A DNA stretch of 64,000 nucleotides from JAEMQF01 sp963850525 (GTDB taxonomy: Bacteria > Pseudomonadota > Gammaproteobacteria > Burkholderiales > Burkholderiaceae_C): positions 310,001 through 374,000 of the forward strand of contig CAWKLQ010000012.1 of NCBI GenBank assembly GCA_963850525.1, read 5' to 3'. Position numbers and translations under genes: made by a program. Below the pieces are notes generated by a model. It was not told the origin of the DNA and ran no database searches. It saw only the letters and a program-made list of their open reading frames with translations. Positions 36,050 through 43,583 of this stretch are shown here, one piece after another; position 1 is the stretch's first letter; each line of letters starts with the position of its first letter.

Positions 36050-37843
36050 ATGAGCTACATCGCACCCATCAAGGACATGCTTTTTTGCATGCGCGAACTC
36101 GCCGCATTGGAGCGAATCGCACAAATGCCGGGGTTCGAAGACGCTGGGCTGGAAACCGCGCAGGCCGTGCTCGAGGAGTCGGCGAAGTTCTGCGAAGGCG
36201 TGCTTGCGCCGCTCAACGTCGACGGTGACACGAACCCGTCGAGTTGGCGGGATCGCGAGGTCACGACAACGCCGGGCTTTGCTCAAGCCTTTGCGCAATT
36301 CGGCGAAGGCGGCTGGCAAGGCCTGCAGCACCCGGTCGAATTCGGCGGGCAAGGGCTGCCCAAGACGATAGGCGCGGCGTGCATCGAAATGCTCAACAGC
36401 GCGAACATGAGCTTTGCGCTGTGCCCGCTGTTGACCGACGGCGCGATCGAAGCTTTGCTCACGGCGGGAACACCCGAGCAGCAGCAGCTCTACCTGCCCA
36501 AGATGATCGAAGGCGCGTGGACAGGCACGATGAACCTGACCGAGCCGCAAGCCGGGTCCGACCTCGCCCTCGTGCGCACGCGCGCCGAGCCGCAACCCGA
36601 CGCCAGCTACAAGCTCTTCGGCACGAAGATCTTCATCACCTACGGCGAGCACGACATGGCGCGCAACATCGTGCACCTCGTGCTGGCCCGCGTGACCGGC
36701 GCGCCGCAGGGCGTGAAAGGCATCAGCCTTTTCATCTGCCCGAAGGTCCTGGTCAAGGCCGACGGCAGCTTGGGCGCGCGCAACGACGCCTTCTGCGTGA
36801 GCATCGAGCACAAACTCGGCATCAAGGCGAGCCCGACGGCGGTGATGCAGTTCGGCGATTCGGGCGGTGCCGTGGCTTACCTGGTCGGCCAGGAAAACCG
36901 CGGCCTCGAATACATGTTCATCATGATGAACGCGGCACGCTACGCCGTGGGCGTGCAAGGCATCGCGATCGCCGAGCGCGCCTATCAGAAGGCGGCGGCG
37001 TTTGCGCGCGAGCGCATCCAGTCGCGCCCGGTAGACGGCTCGCTGCCCGGCAGTGGGCCGATCATTCACCACCCCGACGTGCGCCGCATGCTCATGACGA
37101 TGCGCGCCACCACCGAAGCGTGCCGCGCGATGGCCATCGTTGCCGCGGCCGCGTACGACGCCTCGCACCATCACGCCGATGCGCAGACGCGCCAGCAGAA
37201 CCAGGCGTTCTACGAATTCCTCGTGCCGCTCGTGAAGGGCTACAGCACCGAGATGAGCATCGAGGTCGCGAGCCTGGGCGTGCAAGTGCACGGCGGCATG
37301 GGTTTCATCGAAGAAACCGGCGCCGCGCAATACCTGCGCGACGCTCGCATCCTGACGATTTACGAAGGCACGACGGCGATCCAGGCGAATGATCTGGTCG
37401 GCCGCAAGACGGCGCGCGACGGCGGACGCACGGCGAAGGCCATTGCTGCGCAAATTGCGGGAACTGAAGAGCAACTCGCCAAGCTCGACCATGCGGCAGC
37501 ACGCGCGATGGTGAAGCGCCTGCGGGCGGCGCGGCAAGCGTTCGAGCAGGTGGTCGACTTCATTGCCGGTGCGTCCAAGGAAAGTCCTAACGCCGTGTTT
37601 GCTGGTTCCGTACCGTATCTGTTGCTTGCTGGCAATACGGTCGCGGGTTGGCAGATGGGGCGCGCGCTGGAGGTGGCGCTCGAGCAATTGCAGCGCGGCG
37701 AAGGCGACGCGGCGTTTCTGCGTGCCAAGGTCGCCACCGCGCACTTCTACGCCGATCACGTTCTCAGCAAAGTCCCCGGCATGCGCGACGCGATCGTCGA
37801 AGGCGCCGATAGCGTGACGGCGCTTGCGCTCGAATCGTTCTGA
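36050..37843 (+). CDS. Acyl-CoA dehydrogenase (long form, with C-terminal extension)
   Basis: This 597-residue FAD enzyme oxidises acyl-CoA to 2-enoyl-CoA and passes electrons to ETF. It is the long type found in Burkholderiales: N-terminal helical part, the FAD-contact segment MNLTEPQAGSDLALVRTRA, the GVQGIAIAERAYQKA stretch, and the catalytic region ending in ILTIYEGTTAIQANDLVGRK. An additional domain of about 130 residues follows. The start at 36050 (MSYIAPIKDMLF) is set by homology; the frame is open far upstream through etfA. Chain-length preference is unknown. Confidence 0.93.
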   Translation: MSYIAPIKDMLFCMRELAALERIAQMPGFEDAGLETAQAVLEESAKFCEGVLAPLNVDGDTNPSSWRDREVTTTPGFAQAFAQFGEGGWQGLQHPVEFGGQGLPKTIGAACIEMLNSANMSFALCPLLTDGAIEALLTAGTPEQQQLYLPKMIEGAWTGTMNLTEPQAGSDLALVRTRAEPQPDASYKLFGTKIFITYGEHDMARNIVHLVLARVTGAPQGVKGISLFICPKVLVKADGSLGARNDAFCVSIEHKLGIKASPTAVMQFGDSGGAVAYLVGQENRGLEYMFIMMNAARYAVGVQGIAIAERAYQKAAAFARERIQSRPVDGSLPGSGPIIHHPDVRRMLMTMRATTEACRAMAIVAAAAYDASHHHADAQTRQQNQAFYEFLVPLVKGYSTEMSIEVASLGVQVHGGMGFIEETGAAQYLRDARILTIYEGTTAIQANDLVGRKTARDGGRTAKAIAAQIAGTEEQLAKLDHAAARAMVKRLRAARQAFEQVVDFIAGASKESPNAVFAGSVPYLLLAGNTVAGWQMGRALEVALEQLQRGEGDAAFLRAKVATAHFYADHVLSKVPGMRDAIVEGADSVTALALESF

Positions 37844-37876
37844 GCACTGCTGATCACTTCACCCGAGACCCGCTTC

Positions 37877-38830
37877 ATGCCCTTGCCTCCCGTGCTTCAG
37901 GGTCTGCCCCTGCCCATCATCGGCGCCCCGCTTTTCATTGTCAGCAACCCCAAACTCGTGATCGCCCAGTGCACGGCGGGTGTGGTCGGCGCGATGCCGG
38001 CACTCAACGCGCGGCCTGCAGCGTTGCTCGACGAATGGCTCGCAGAGATCACGGAAGCACTCGCAGCGCATGACCGGGCGCACCCGGATCGGCCGGCCGC
38101 GCCGTTCGCCATCAACCAGATCGTGCACAAGAGCAACGACCGGCTCGACGCCGACCTGCTGCTCTGCGCCAAGTACAAGGTGCCCATCGTCATCACCTCG
38201 CTCGGCGCGCGCACCGACCTGAACGAGGCCGTGCACGCCTGGGGCGGTGTCGTACTGCACGACATCATCAACAACGGATTTGCCCACAAGGCGATCGAGA
38301 AGGGCGCGGACGGCCTGATCGCGGTTGCCGCCGGCGCAGGCGGCCACGCCGGCGTGAAGAGCCCCTTTGCGCTGGTGCAGGAAATCCGCGAATGGTTCGA
38401 CGGCCCGCTGGCGCTGAGCGGCGCCATCGCGAACGGCTCATCGGTGCTCGCCGCACTCGCGATGGGCGCCGACTTCGCCTACGTCGGCTCGGCCTTCGTC
38501 GCGACCGACGAGGCACGTGCGGTCGACGCGTACAAACAGATGATCGTGGCCAGCAACAGCGACGACATCGTCTACAGCAACCTCTTCACCGGCGTGCACG
38601 GCAACTACCTCAAGGGCTCGATCCGCAACGCCGGCCTGGACCCCGACAAATTGGCCGAGAGCGACCCCTCCAAGATGTCGTTCTCGAGCGACGCCACCAA
38701 AGCCTGGAAGGACATTTGGGGTTGTGGCCAGGGCATAGGCGCAGTCAAGCAAGTCGTTCCGGCGCGGGTGCTGATCGAGCGCCTCACCCGCGAGTACGGC
38801 GCGGCGCGGGCGCGTCTGGCCTTGCATTAG
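37877..38830 (+). CDS. Nitronate monooxygenase / 2-nitropropane dioxygenase-like FMN protein
   Basis: This 317-residue TIM-barrel flavoprotein resembles nitronate monooxygenase (NPD family), which detoxifies alkyl nitronates such as propionate 3-nitronate. Characteristic segments are the opening PLPIIGAPLFIVSNPKL, the active-site GAGGHAGV, FMN-phosphate-binding ALSGAIANG, and MGADFAYVGSAFVATDEA. It follows the acyl-CoA dehydrogenase by 33 bases in a likely operon. Members of this family in fatty-acid loci may instead act as enoyl reductase-like enzymes, so the exact reaction is uncertain. Confidence 0.85.
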   Translation: MPLPPVLQGLPLPIIGAPLFIVSNPKLVIAQCTAGVVGAMPALNARPAALLDEWLAEITEALAAHDRAHPDRPAAPFAINQIVHKSNDRLDADLLLCAKYKVPIVITSLGARTDLNEAVHAWGGVVLHDIINNGFAHKAIEKGADGLIAVAAGAGGHAGVKSPFALVQEIREWFDGPLALSGAIANGSSVLAALAMGADFAYVGSAFVATDEARAVDAYKQMIVASNSDDIVYSNLFTGVHGNYLKGSIRNAGLDPDKLAESDPSKMSFSSDATKAWKDIWGCGQGIGAVKQVVPARVLIERLTREYGAARARLALH

Positions 38831-38836
38831 AGCGCC

Positions 38837-40081
38837 ATGCAACGCCGCACCGCGGTCATCAATGCGCGGGTCTTCGACTCGGCCAAGGGTTCGCTGCTCG
38901 AGGCGAGCAGCGTCGTCATCGAGGGCGACACCATCGTCGAAGTGACGAGTGAGCCGCGCACGTTTGCCGATGCGAATGTGATTGACGCGGCCGGGCGCAT
39001 CGTGCTGCCGGGGCTGATCGACGCGCATGTGCACGTGATGGCGGTGACGCACGACATCTTGCGCTTGTCGGTCACACCCCCCTCGCTGATCACGGCGCAG
39101 AGCAAGGGCGTGATGGAAGGCATGCTGCAGCGCGGTTTCACGAGCGTGCGCGACGCCTGCGGCGCCGACTTCGGCCTGCAAGAAGCCGTGGAGCGCGGCC
39201 TGTTCACAGGCCCGCGCCTGTTCATTGCCGGTTGGCCGATCACGCAGACCGGGGGCCACGCCGATGCGCGGCCGAAGGGAACCCGCGAGATGTTCTGCAC
39301 CTGCGCGGGCCTCGGCCTGTTCGGCGCCATCGCCGACGGCGTGGGCGAAGTGCGCCGCGCCGTGCGTGAGCAGGTGCGCAACGGCGCGAACCAGATCAAG
39401 GTGATGGCCGGCGGCGGCATCGCCAGCCCTACCGACCCGATCGATGGGACTCAGTATTCGATGGAAGAACTGCGCGCGATCGTCGAGGAAGCGCAGGCCG
39501 CCAACCTGTACGTGATGGCGCACGCCTATTCACCGCGCGCCGTGACGCGCGCGGTGCAGGCGGGAGTGCGCAGCATCGAGCACGGCAACTTGATCGACGA
39601 GGCGACGGCGAGGCTGATGAAGCAGGAGGGCGTGTGGCTCGTGCCGACGCTGGCGACTTATGCGGCGCTGGACGATGAAGGGTTGCGGCTCGGCTGGTCG
39701 GCCTCGATGATGGAAAAGTTGGCGCGGGTGCGTGCCAAGGGAATCGAGTCGATCCAGATTGCCAAGGCGCATGGCGTGCCAATGGCGCTTGGCACCGACT
39801 TGCTCGGTGCCATGCACGAGCGCCAGAGCGACGAGTTCGCGCTGCGCGCCGGCGCGCTCAGTCCAGTGGAAATCCTGCAAAGCGCGACGATCTCGGCGGC
39901 ACGCCTGATGGGGCAAGAGGGCCGAATCGGCAGCTTGACACGAGGCGCCTTCGCCGACTTGCTGATCGTCGAAGGCGACCCGACGCGCGACGCAGCCGTG
40001 CTCGCACAGCCCGAGGTGTCACTCAAAGTCGTGATGAAGGCCGGCAAGGTGTTTCGCAACACCTTGCGCCGGCCGGTCTGA
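38837..40081 (+). CDS. Metal-dependent amidohydrolase (prolidase/imidazolonepropionase-like)
   Basis: This 414-residue cytosolic hydrolase belongs to the amidohydrolase superfamily. The metal ligands can be read as His-x-His in LPGLIDAHVHVM, the bridging Lys in NQIKVMAGGG, His in YVMAHAYS, His in RSIEHGNLID, and Asp in MALGTDLLG. The set is complete, indicating a binuclear site. Its closest characterised relatives cleave carboxypeptide-type dipeptides such as Xaa-Arg or Xaa-Pro. It begins six bases after the nitronate monooxygenase gene and converges on another amidohydrolase nine bases away. Substrate is unknown. Confidence 0.88.
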   Translation: MQRRTAVINARVFDSAKGSLLEASSVVIEGDTIVEVTSEPRTFADANVIDAAGRIVLPGLIDAHVHVMAVTHDILRLSVTPPSLITAQSKGVMEGMLQRGFTSVRDACGADFGLQEAVERGLFTGPRLFIAGWPITQTGGHADARPKGTREMFCTCAGLGLFGAIADGVGEVRRAVREQVRNGANQIKVMAGGGIASPTDPIDGTQYSMEELRAIVEEAQAANLYVMAHAYSPRAVTRAVQAGVRSIEHGNLIDEATARLMKQEGVWLVPTLATYAALDDEGLRLGWSASMMEKLARVRAKGIESIQIAKAHGVPMALGTDLLGAMHERQSDEFALRAGALSPVEILQSATISAARLMGQEGRIGSLTRGAFADLLIVEGDPTRDAAVLAQPEVSLKVVMKAGKVFRNTLRRPV

Positions 40082-40089
40082 CGAGCCGA

Positions 40090-41373
40090 TCAGCGCACCG
40101 TGAACGGCGCCTGGTAAGGTCGGCCGAACGCCACGCCCGCCACCACTGTCCCTGCCGGGCGCAGGTGCACCTTGCCGTCGCGCTTGTTGTTGCGCGTGTC
40201 CACGAACGACACCGCACCTTCGACGATTTCCAGAATCGACAGATCGGCGGGCGCACCGATTTGCAATGTGCCGAGTTTGGGCACGCGCCCGATGACACGT
40301 GCCGGTGCCGTGGTCGCCATGCTCACCACTTGTTCGAGCGTGAAGCCCATGCCGATGAACTTACTCATCACCCACGGCAGATACGGCATTCCCGGCGTGT
40401 TGCCGGAGAAGACGTGAATGTCGGAGGAAATCGTATCCGGCCCGCAGCCCTGCGCGATCGCCGCCTCGGCAATCGTGTAGTCGAAACTGCCCCCGCCGTG
40501 GCCGACGTCGAAGACCACGCCACGCCGCTTGGCGGCGAGCGCAGCAGGCAGCAGCTTGCCGTCTTGCACGATGTTCGTCGCGTCGCCGGCAATGTTCGGT
40601 GCACCCGAATAGCAATGCGTCAGGATGTCGCCGGGACGCAGCAGGTCGAGTATTTGCGACATCAGCGCGCGATCCGCGACGCCGCCGATGTGACACAGAA
40701 CCTTCGCCGGTACGCCTGAGCGCTCGCATGCCTGGATCGCTCGCTTGAGTGGCTCCACGCCGTGGCGGGCAATCACGTTCTCGCTCATGCGCACCTTGAC
40801 GCCGAGCACGAAGTCGGCGTTTTCAGCGACCGCGCGCGCTGCCGCGTCGACTTGCGCGTAGTCGATGTTGTAGAGCTCGGGTACCGGAAACCCGGCCAAG
40901 CCCGCCACCGCAATATGCACGAATGCGAACTGCCGCGTGCGCGACCCCGGCACGACGAAGCGGCGAAACGCCGCCAGGTTGTTCGCCCCGGCGTCGCCCG
41001 CCGACACGACGGTTGTCGTGCATTGATGTGCAGTCAACTCGTCGGCCGGGATGCCGATTGCCGAACCGAACGCGTAGGTGTGCGCGTGCAGGTCGATCAG
41101 CCCGGGGGTGACAAGTTTGCCGCCGACGTCCATGACGCGCTGCGCCCGATCCCCCGCAATGCTCGCCTCGATCGCCTCGATCACGCCGTAGCGAATGCCG
41201 ATGTCGCGCCTGCCCGACAGGCCCTGGCTCGGGTCGAGCACGTTGGCGTTGCGGACGAGCAAATCGAACTTGTCGTTCGGGCCCATCGCCGCCAGTGCAG
41301 CTGCGGGAAGGGCGCCCAGGGCGGCGAGCGAGACTCCGGCCTTGACGAGGTGGCGGCGCGAGGGTTGGGTCAT
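40090..41373 (-). CDS. Tat-exported amidohydrolase/deacetylase family metallohydrolase
   Basis: This 427-residue enzyme carries a twin-arginine signal (SRRHLVKAGVSLAALGALPAA), so it folds in the cytosol and acts in the periplasm. It belongs to the amidohydrolase/deacetylase group: GLIDLHAHTY gives the HxH pair, LGVKVRMSEN the bridging Lys, LCHIGG and ILTHCYSG the later His ligands, and TISSDIHVFSG the Asp. It lies five bases after an oligopeptide-type binding protein, suggesting that the two act on the same periplasmic substrate. The real substrate, perhaps an N-acyl amino acid or lactam, is unknown. Confidence 0.86.
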   Translation of the reverse strand: MTQPSRRHLVKAGVSLAALGALPAAALAAMGPNDKFDLLVRNANVLDPSQGLSGRRDIGIRYGVIEAIEASIAGDRAQRVMDVGGKLVTPGLIDLHAHTYAFGSAIGIPADELTAHQCTTTVVSAGDAGANNLAAFRRFVVPGSRTRQFAFVHIAVAGLAGFPVPELYNIDYAQVDAAARAVAENADFVLGVKVRMSENVIARHGVEPLKRAIQACERSGVPAKVLCHIGGVADRALMSQILDLLRPGDILTHCYSGAPNIAGDATNIVQDGKLLPAALAAKRRGVVFDVGHGGGSFDYTIAEAAIAQGCGPDTISSDIHVFSGNTPGMPYLPWVMSKFIGMGFTLEQVVSMATTAPARVIGRVPKLGTLQIGAPADLSILEIVEGAVSFVDTRNNKRDGKVHLRPAGTVVAGVAFGRPYQAPFTVR

Positions 41374-41378
41374 TGCGC

Positions 41379-42953
41379 CTACTTCACCGAGGTGAATCGA
41401 GCTTCAGGCCGATCGTCAGACCGGTGCACGGTCTCCACACCCTGCTTCATCGCCCACGGCCGCACCTGGTGGTGCAGCGGCACGTAGAGGAACTCGTCGC
41501 GCGTGCGGACCAGCGCTTCGCGAATCAGCGCGTTGCGCTTGGCGATGTCGGTCTCCGACTTCATCGCGTCGGTGAGTTGATCGACTTTGGAGTCGCTGAC
41601 CTTGGCGAAGTTGAAGTTGCCGTCCGGGCCGCTGGTGCGGGTCCGGATCAGCGACTGCAGCGAATACTGCGCGTCATAGGTCGCAACGCCCCAGCCGAGC
41701 ATGTAGGCCGAGGTGTCGAAGTTCTGCACTTTCTGGATGAAGGTGGCCATGCCTTCGGAGGCGAGCTTGGCCTTGACGCCGGCGCGTGCCCACATGGCCA
41801 CCAGCGCCTGGCAGATTTCTTCGTCGTTCACGTAGCGGTTGTTCGGGCAGTTGAGCTGGAACTCGAAGCCGTTCGGGTAGCCGGCCTCTGCGAGCAGGCG
41901 CTTGGCCTTGTCGGTGTCTTGCTTGAGCGCCTGGTCGATGTCCGGCGCGTGGCCGTTGACACCCGGCGCCACCATGATGGCCGCGGGCAGCGACATGCCG
42001 CGCATGATGCTGCGCTTGATCGCCTCGCGGTCGATCGCGACGTTCAACGCTTCGCGGACGCGCTTGTCCTTGAAGGGGTTCTTGCCTTTGACGTCGGAGT
42101 ACTTGAGTTCGTCGCTGCCCTGGTCCAGGGCGATGAAGATGGTGCGCACTTCGTGACCGTCGAGCACCTTGAGCTTGGATTCGCTGCGCAGCCGCGCCAC
42201 GTCGGGCGTGGGCAAGTCGGTGAGCATGTCGATGTCGCCCGAGAGCAGGGCGGCGACGCGCGTCGGGTCCGACTTGATCGGCGTGTACACCACCTCGGTC
42301 ACGTTGCCGCTGGTCTTGTCCCACCAGTCGCGGTTGATCGTCATCGTCACGCGCTGGTCGGGCGCCCAGCCGGTGATCTTGTAGGAACCCGTGCCGTTCA
42401 CGTTGCGCGACGCGTAGGTGTCTTCCTTGGCCTTGTAGTCCTGCACGTTCGCGCTCTTGTTCTTCTCCGACCACGGTTTGCTCATGATGCGGAAGTCGAC
42501 GATGTTGCGCAGCAGGATGGGGTTCGCGCTGGACAGCATGAAGTCGACCGTGTGGTCGTCGATCTTCTTGATGTCGGCCACGCCGGTCACGTAAATCGAC
42601 ATCGTGCCCTGCGGCTGCTTGATGCGGCCGAACGAGAACACCACGTCGTCGGCGGTGAACGGCGTGCCGTCGTGGAATTTGACGCCCTTGCGCAACTCGA
42701 AGCGCACCTGCGTCGGGCTGATGTAGGTCCATTTCGTTGCGAGCGCCGGCTCGATGTCGTACTTGGCGCTGTAGCGCGTCAGGCCTTCGTACGAGTGCAT
42801 CAGGATCGCGTTCGTCGTCGCGTGGTTTTGCGAGTGCGGATCCAGCGTCAGGATGTCGTTTTGCGCGGCCCAGCGCAGGGTCGTCGATTGCGCCGGGCCG
42901 GCGACGAGGCCGATGGCCAGCGCGGCGGTGGCGAACAGGGTGGTTCGGTTCAT
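41379..42953 (-). CDS. ABC transporter substrate-binding protein, family 5 (peptide/nickel/opine type)
   Basis: This 524-residue periplasmic protein has a Sec signal peptide (residues 1-23, ending GPAQS). The family-5 core begins TLRWAAQNDILTLDPHSQN and includes the signature WTYISPTQVRFELRKGVKFHDGTPFTADDVVFSF in two pieces. Such proteins deliver oligopeptides, opines or nickel to ABC permeases. No permease or ATPase genes are nearby, so it must share a transporter encoded elsewhere or serve another role. It is cotranscribed with the Tat amidohydrolase (five-base gap). Confidence 0.92.
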   Translation of the reverse strand: MNRTTLFATAALAIGLVAGPAQSTTLRWAAQNDILTLDPHSQNHATTNAILMHSYEGLTRYSAKYDIEPALATKWTYISPTQVRFELRKGVKFHDGTPFTADDVVFSFGRIKQPQGTMSIYVTGVADIKKIDDHTVDFMLSSANPILLRNIVDFRIMSKPWSEKNKSANVQDYKAKEDTYASRNVNGTGSYKITGWAPDQRVTMTINRDWWDKTSGNVTEVVYTPIKSDPTRVAALLSGDIDMLTDLPTPDVARLRSESKLKVLDGHEVRTIFIALDQGSDELKYSDVKGKNPFKDKRVREALNVAIDREAIKRSIMRGMSLPAAIMVAPGVNGHAPDIDQALKQDTDKAKRLLAEAGYPNGFEFQLNCPNNRYVNDEEICQALVAMWARAGVKAKLASEGMATFIQKVQNFDTSAYMLGWGVATYDAQYSLQSLIRTRTSGPDGNFNFAKVSDSKVDQLTDAMKSETDIAKRNALIREALVRTRDEFLYVPLHHQVRPWAMKQGVETVHRSDDRPEARFTSVK

Positions 42954-43029
42954 GCAGGTCTCCTTGGCAGACTTTGAGCCGCCATGCTAAGGCAGACGGC
43001 CGCGGAATCTGTGCCGGGAAACCCCGATG

Positions 43030-43347
43030 TCACGCCTGGATCTCGAGCCAGCAGTCACACCCCGTGGCTGCGGAGATCCAGCGCAGTACGATGCGCCGGG
43101 CCCAGGGGGCGGCCCAGCTCGGCAACCACGGCAGATGCGCGTGCGGGCTCGCCGCCACGCCACAGCGATAGCGCTTCTCGGCCGGCTGCCACTCCAACGC
43201 CTGGCACGGCCCGCGGCGGCGCCGGCTCACGATCACGCCCACAGGGCATGGCTCGTCGAGGCAGCATACGCCGCAGCCATTGCACGCCGCGCCGACCGCC
43301 GGCTTGCGCGGCGCGTCGGGGTGGATGTGAATGACGCGGTGTGACAT
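43030..43347 (-). CDS. Small cysteine-cluster protein (YkgJ-like / putative Fe-S)
   Basis: This 105-residue protein has an N-terminal cysteine cluster, ACNGCGVCCLDEPCPVGVI, followed by GPCQALEW and RYRCGV and ending in CDCWLE. Together they offer nine or more Cys residues suited to binding an Fe-S cluster or zinc. Homologues in Burkholderiales are often annotated as ferredoxin-like or YkgJ-type. ATG at 43347 is preferred to the TTG at 43350. It is divergent from odhA, with 236 bases between. I do not know its function. Confidence 0.72.
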   Translation of the reverse strand: MSHRVIHIHPDAPRKPAVGAACNGCGVCCLDEPCPVGVIVSRRRRGPCQALEWQPAEKRYRCGVAASPHAHLPWLPSWAAPWARRIVLRWISAATGCDCWLEIQA

Positions 43348-43583
43348 CAAAGCCTGCAGGGTGCGCGCATTGTCCGTTCAGCCGCGCAATTGACCGGCTG
43401 TTTGCCCGATGGCGCGGGAAAAGCAAGTGTTACAGTCCGACCCCGGAATTGATCGGTTCCGCCCGGTCGCATGCCCAAAGTGGCAGCTCGATCGGGACGC
43501 TAGTCCGCCATTCGGTGAAGCCGTGTCGCGGAAGGTTTTTCAACCCATCGGTGTGCCGCAGTCCGGCACGAAAGGTGAGCGCC
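43348..43583. promoter_or_regulatory. Intergenic region upstream of odhA
   Basis: The 236-base divergent region should hold the promoter of the odh operon. TTGACC is present at 43392-43397, but no good -10 box follows at the right distance. No strong hairpin or operator palindrome was noticed. Confidence 0.3.
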
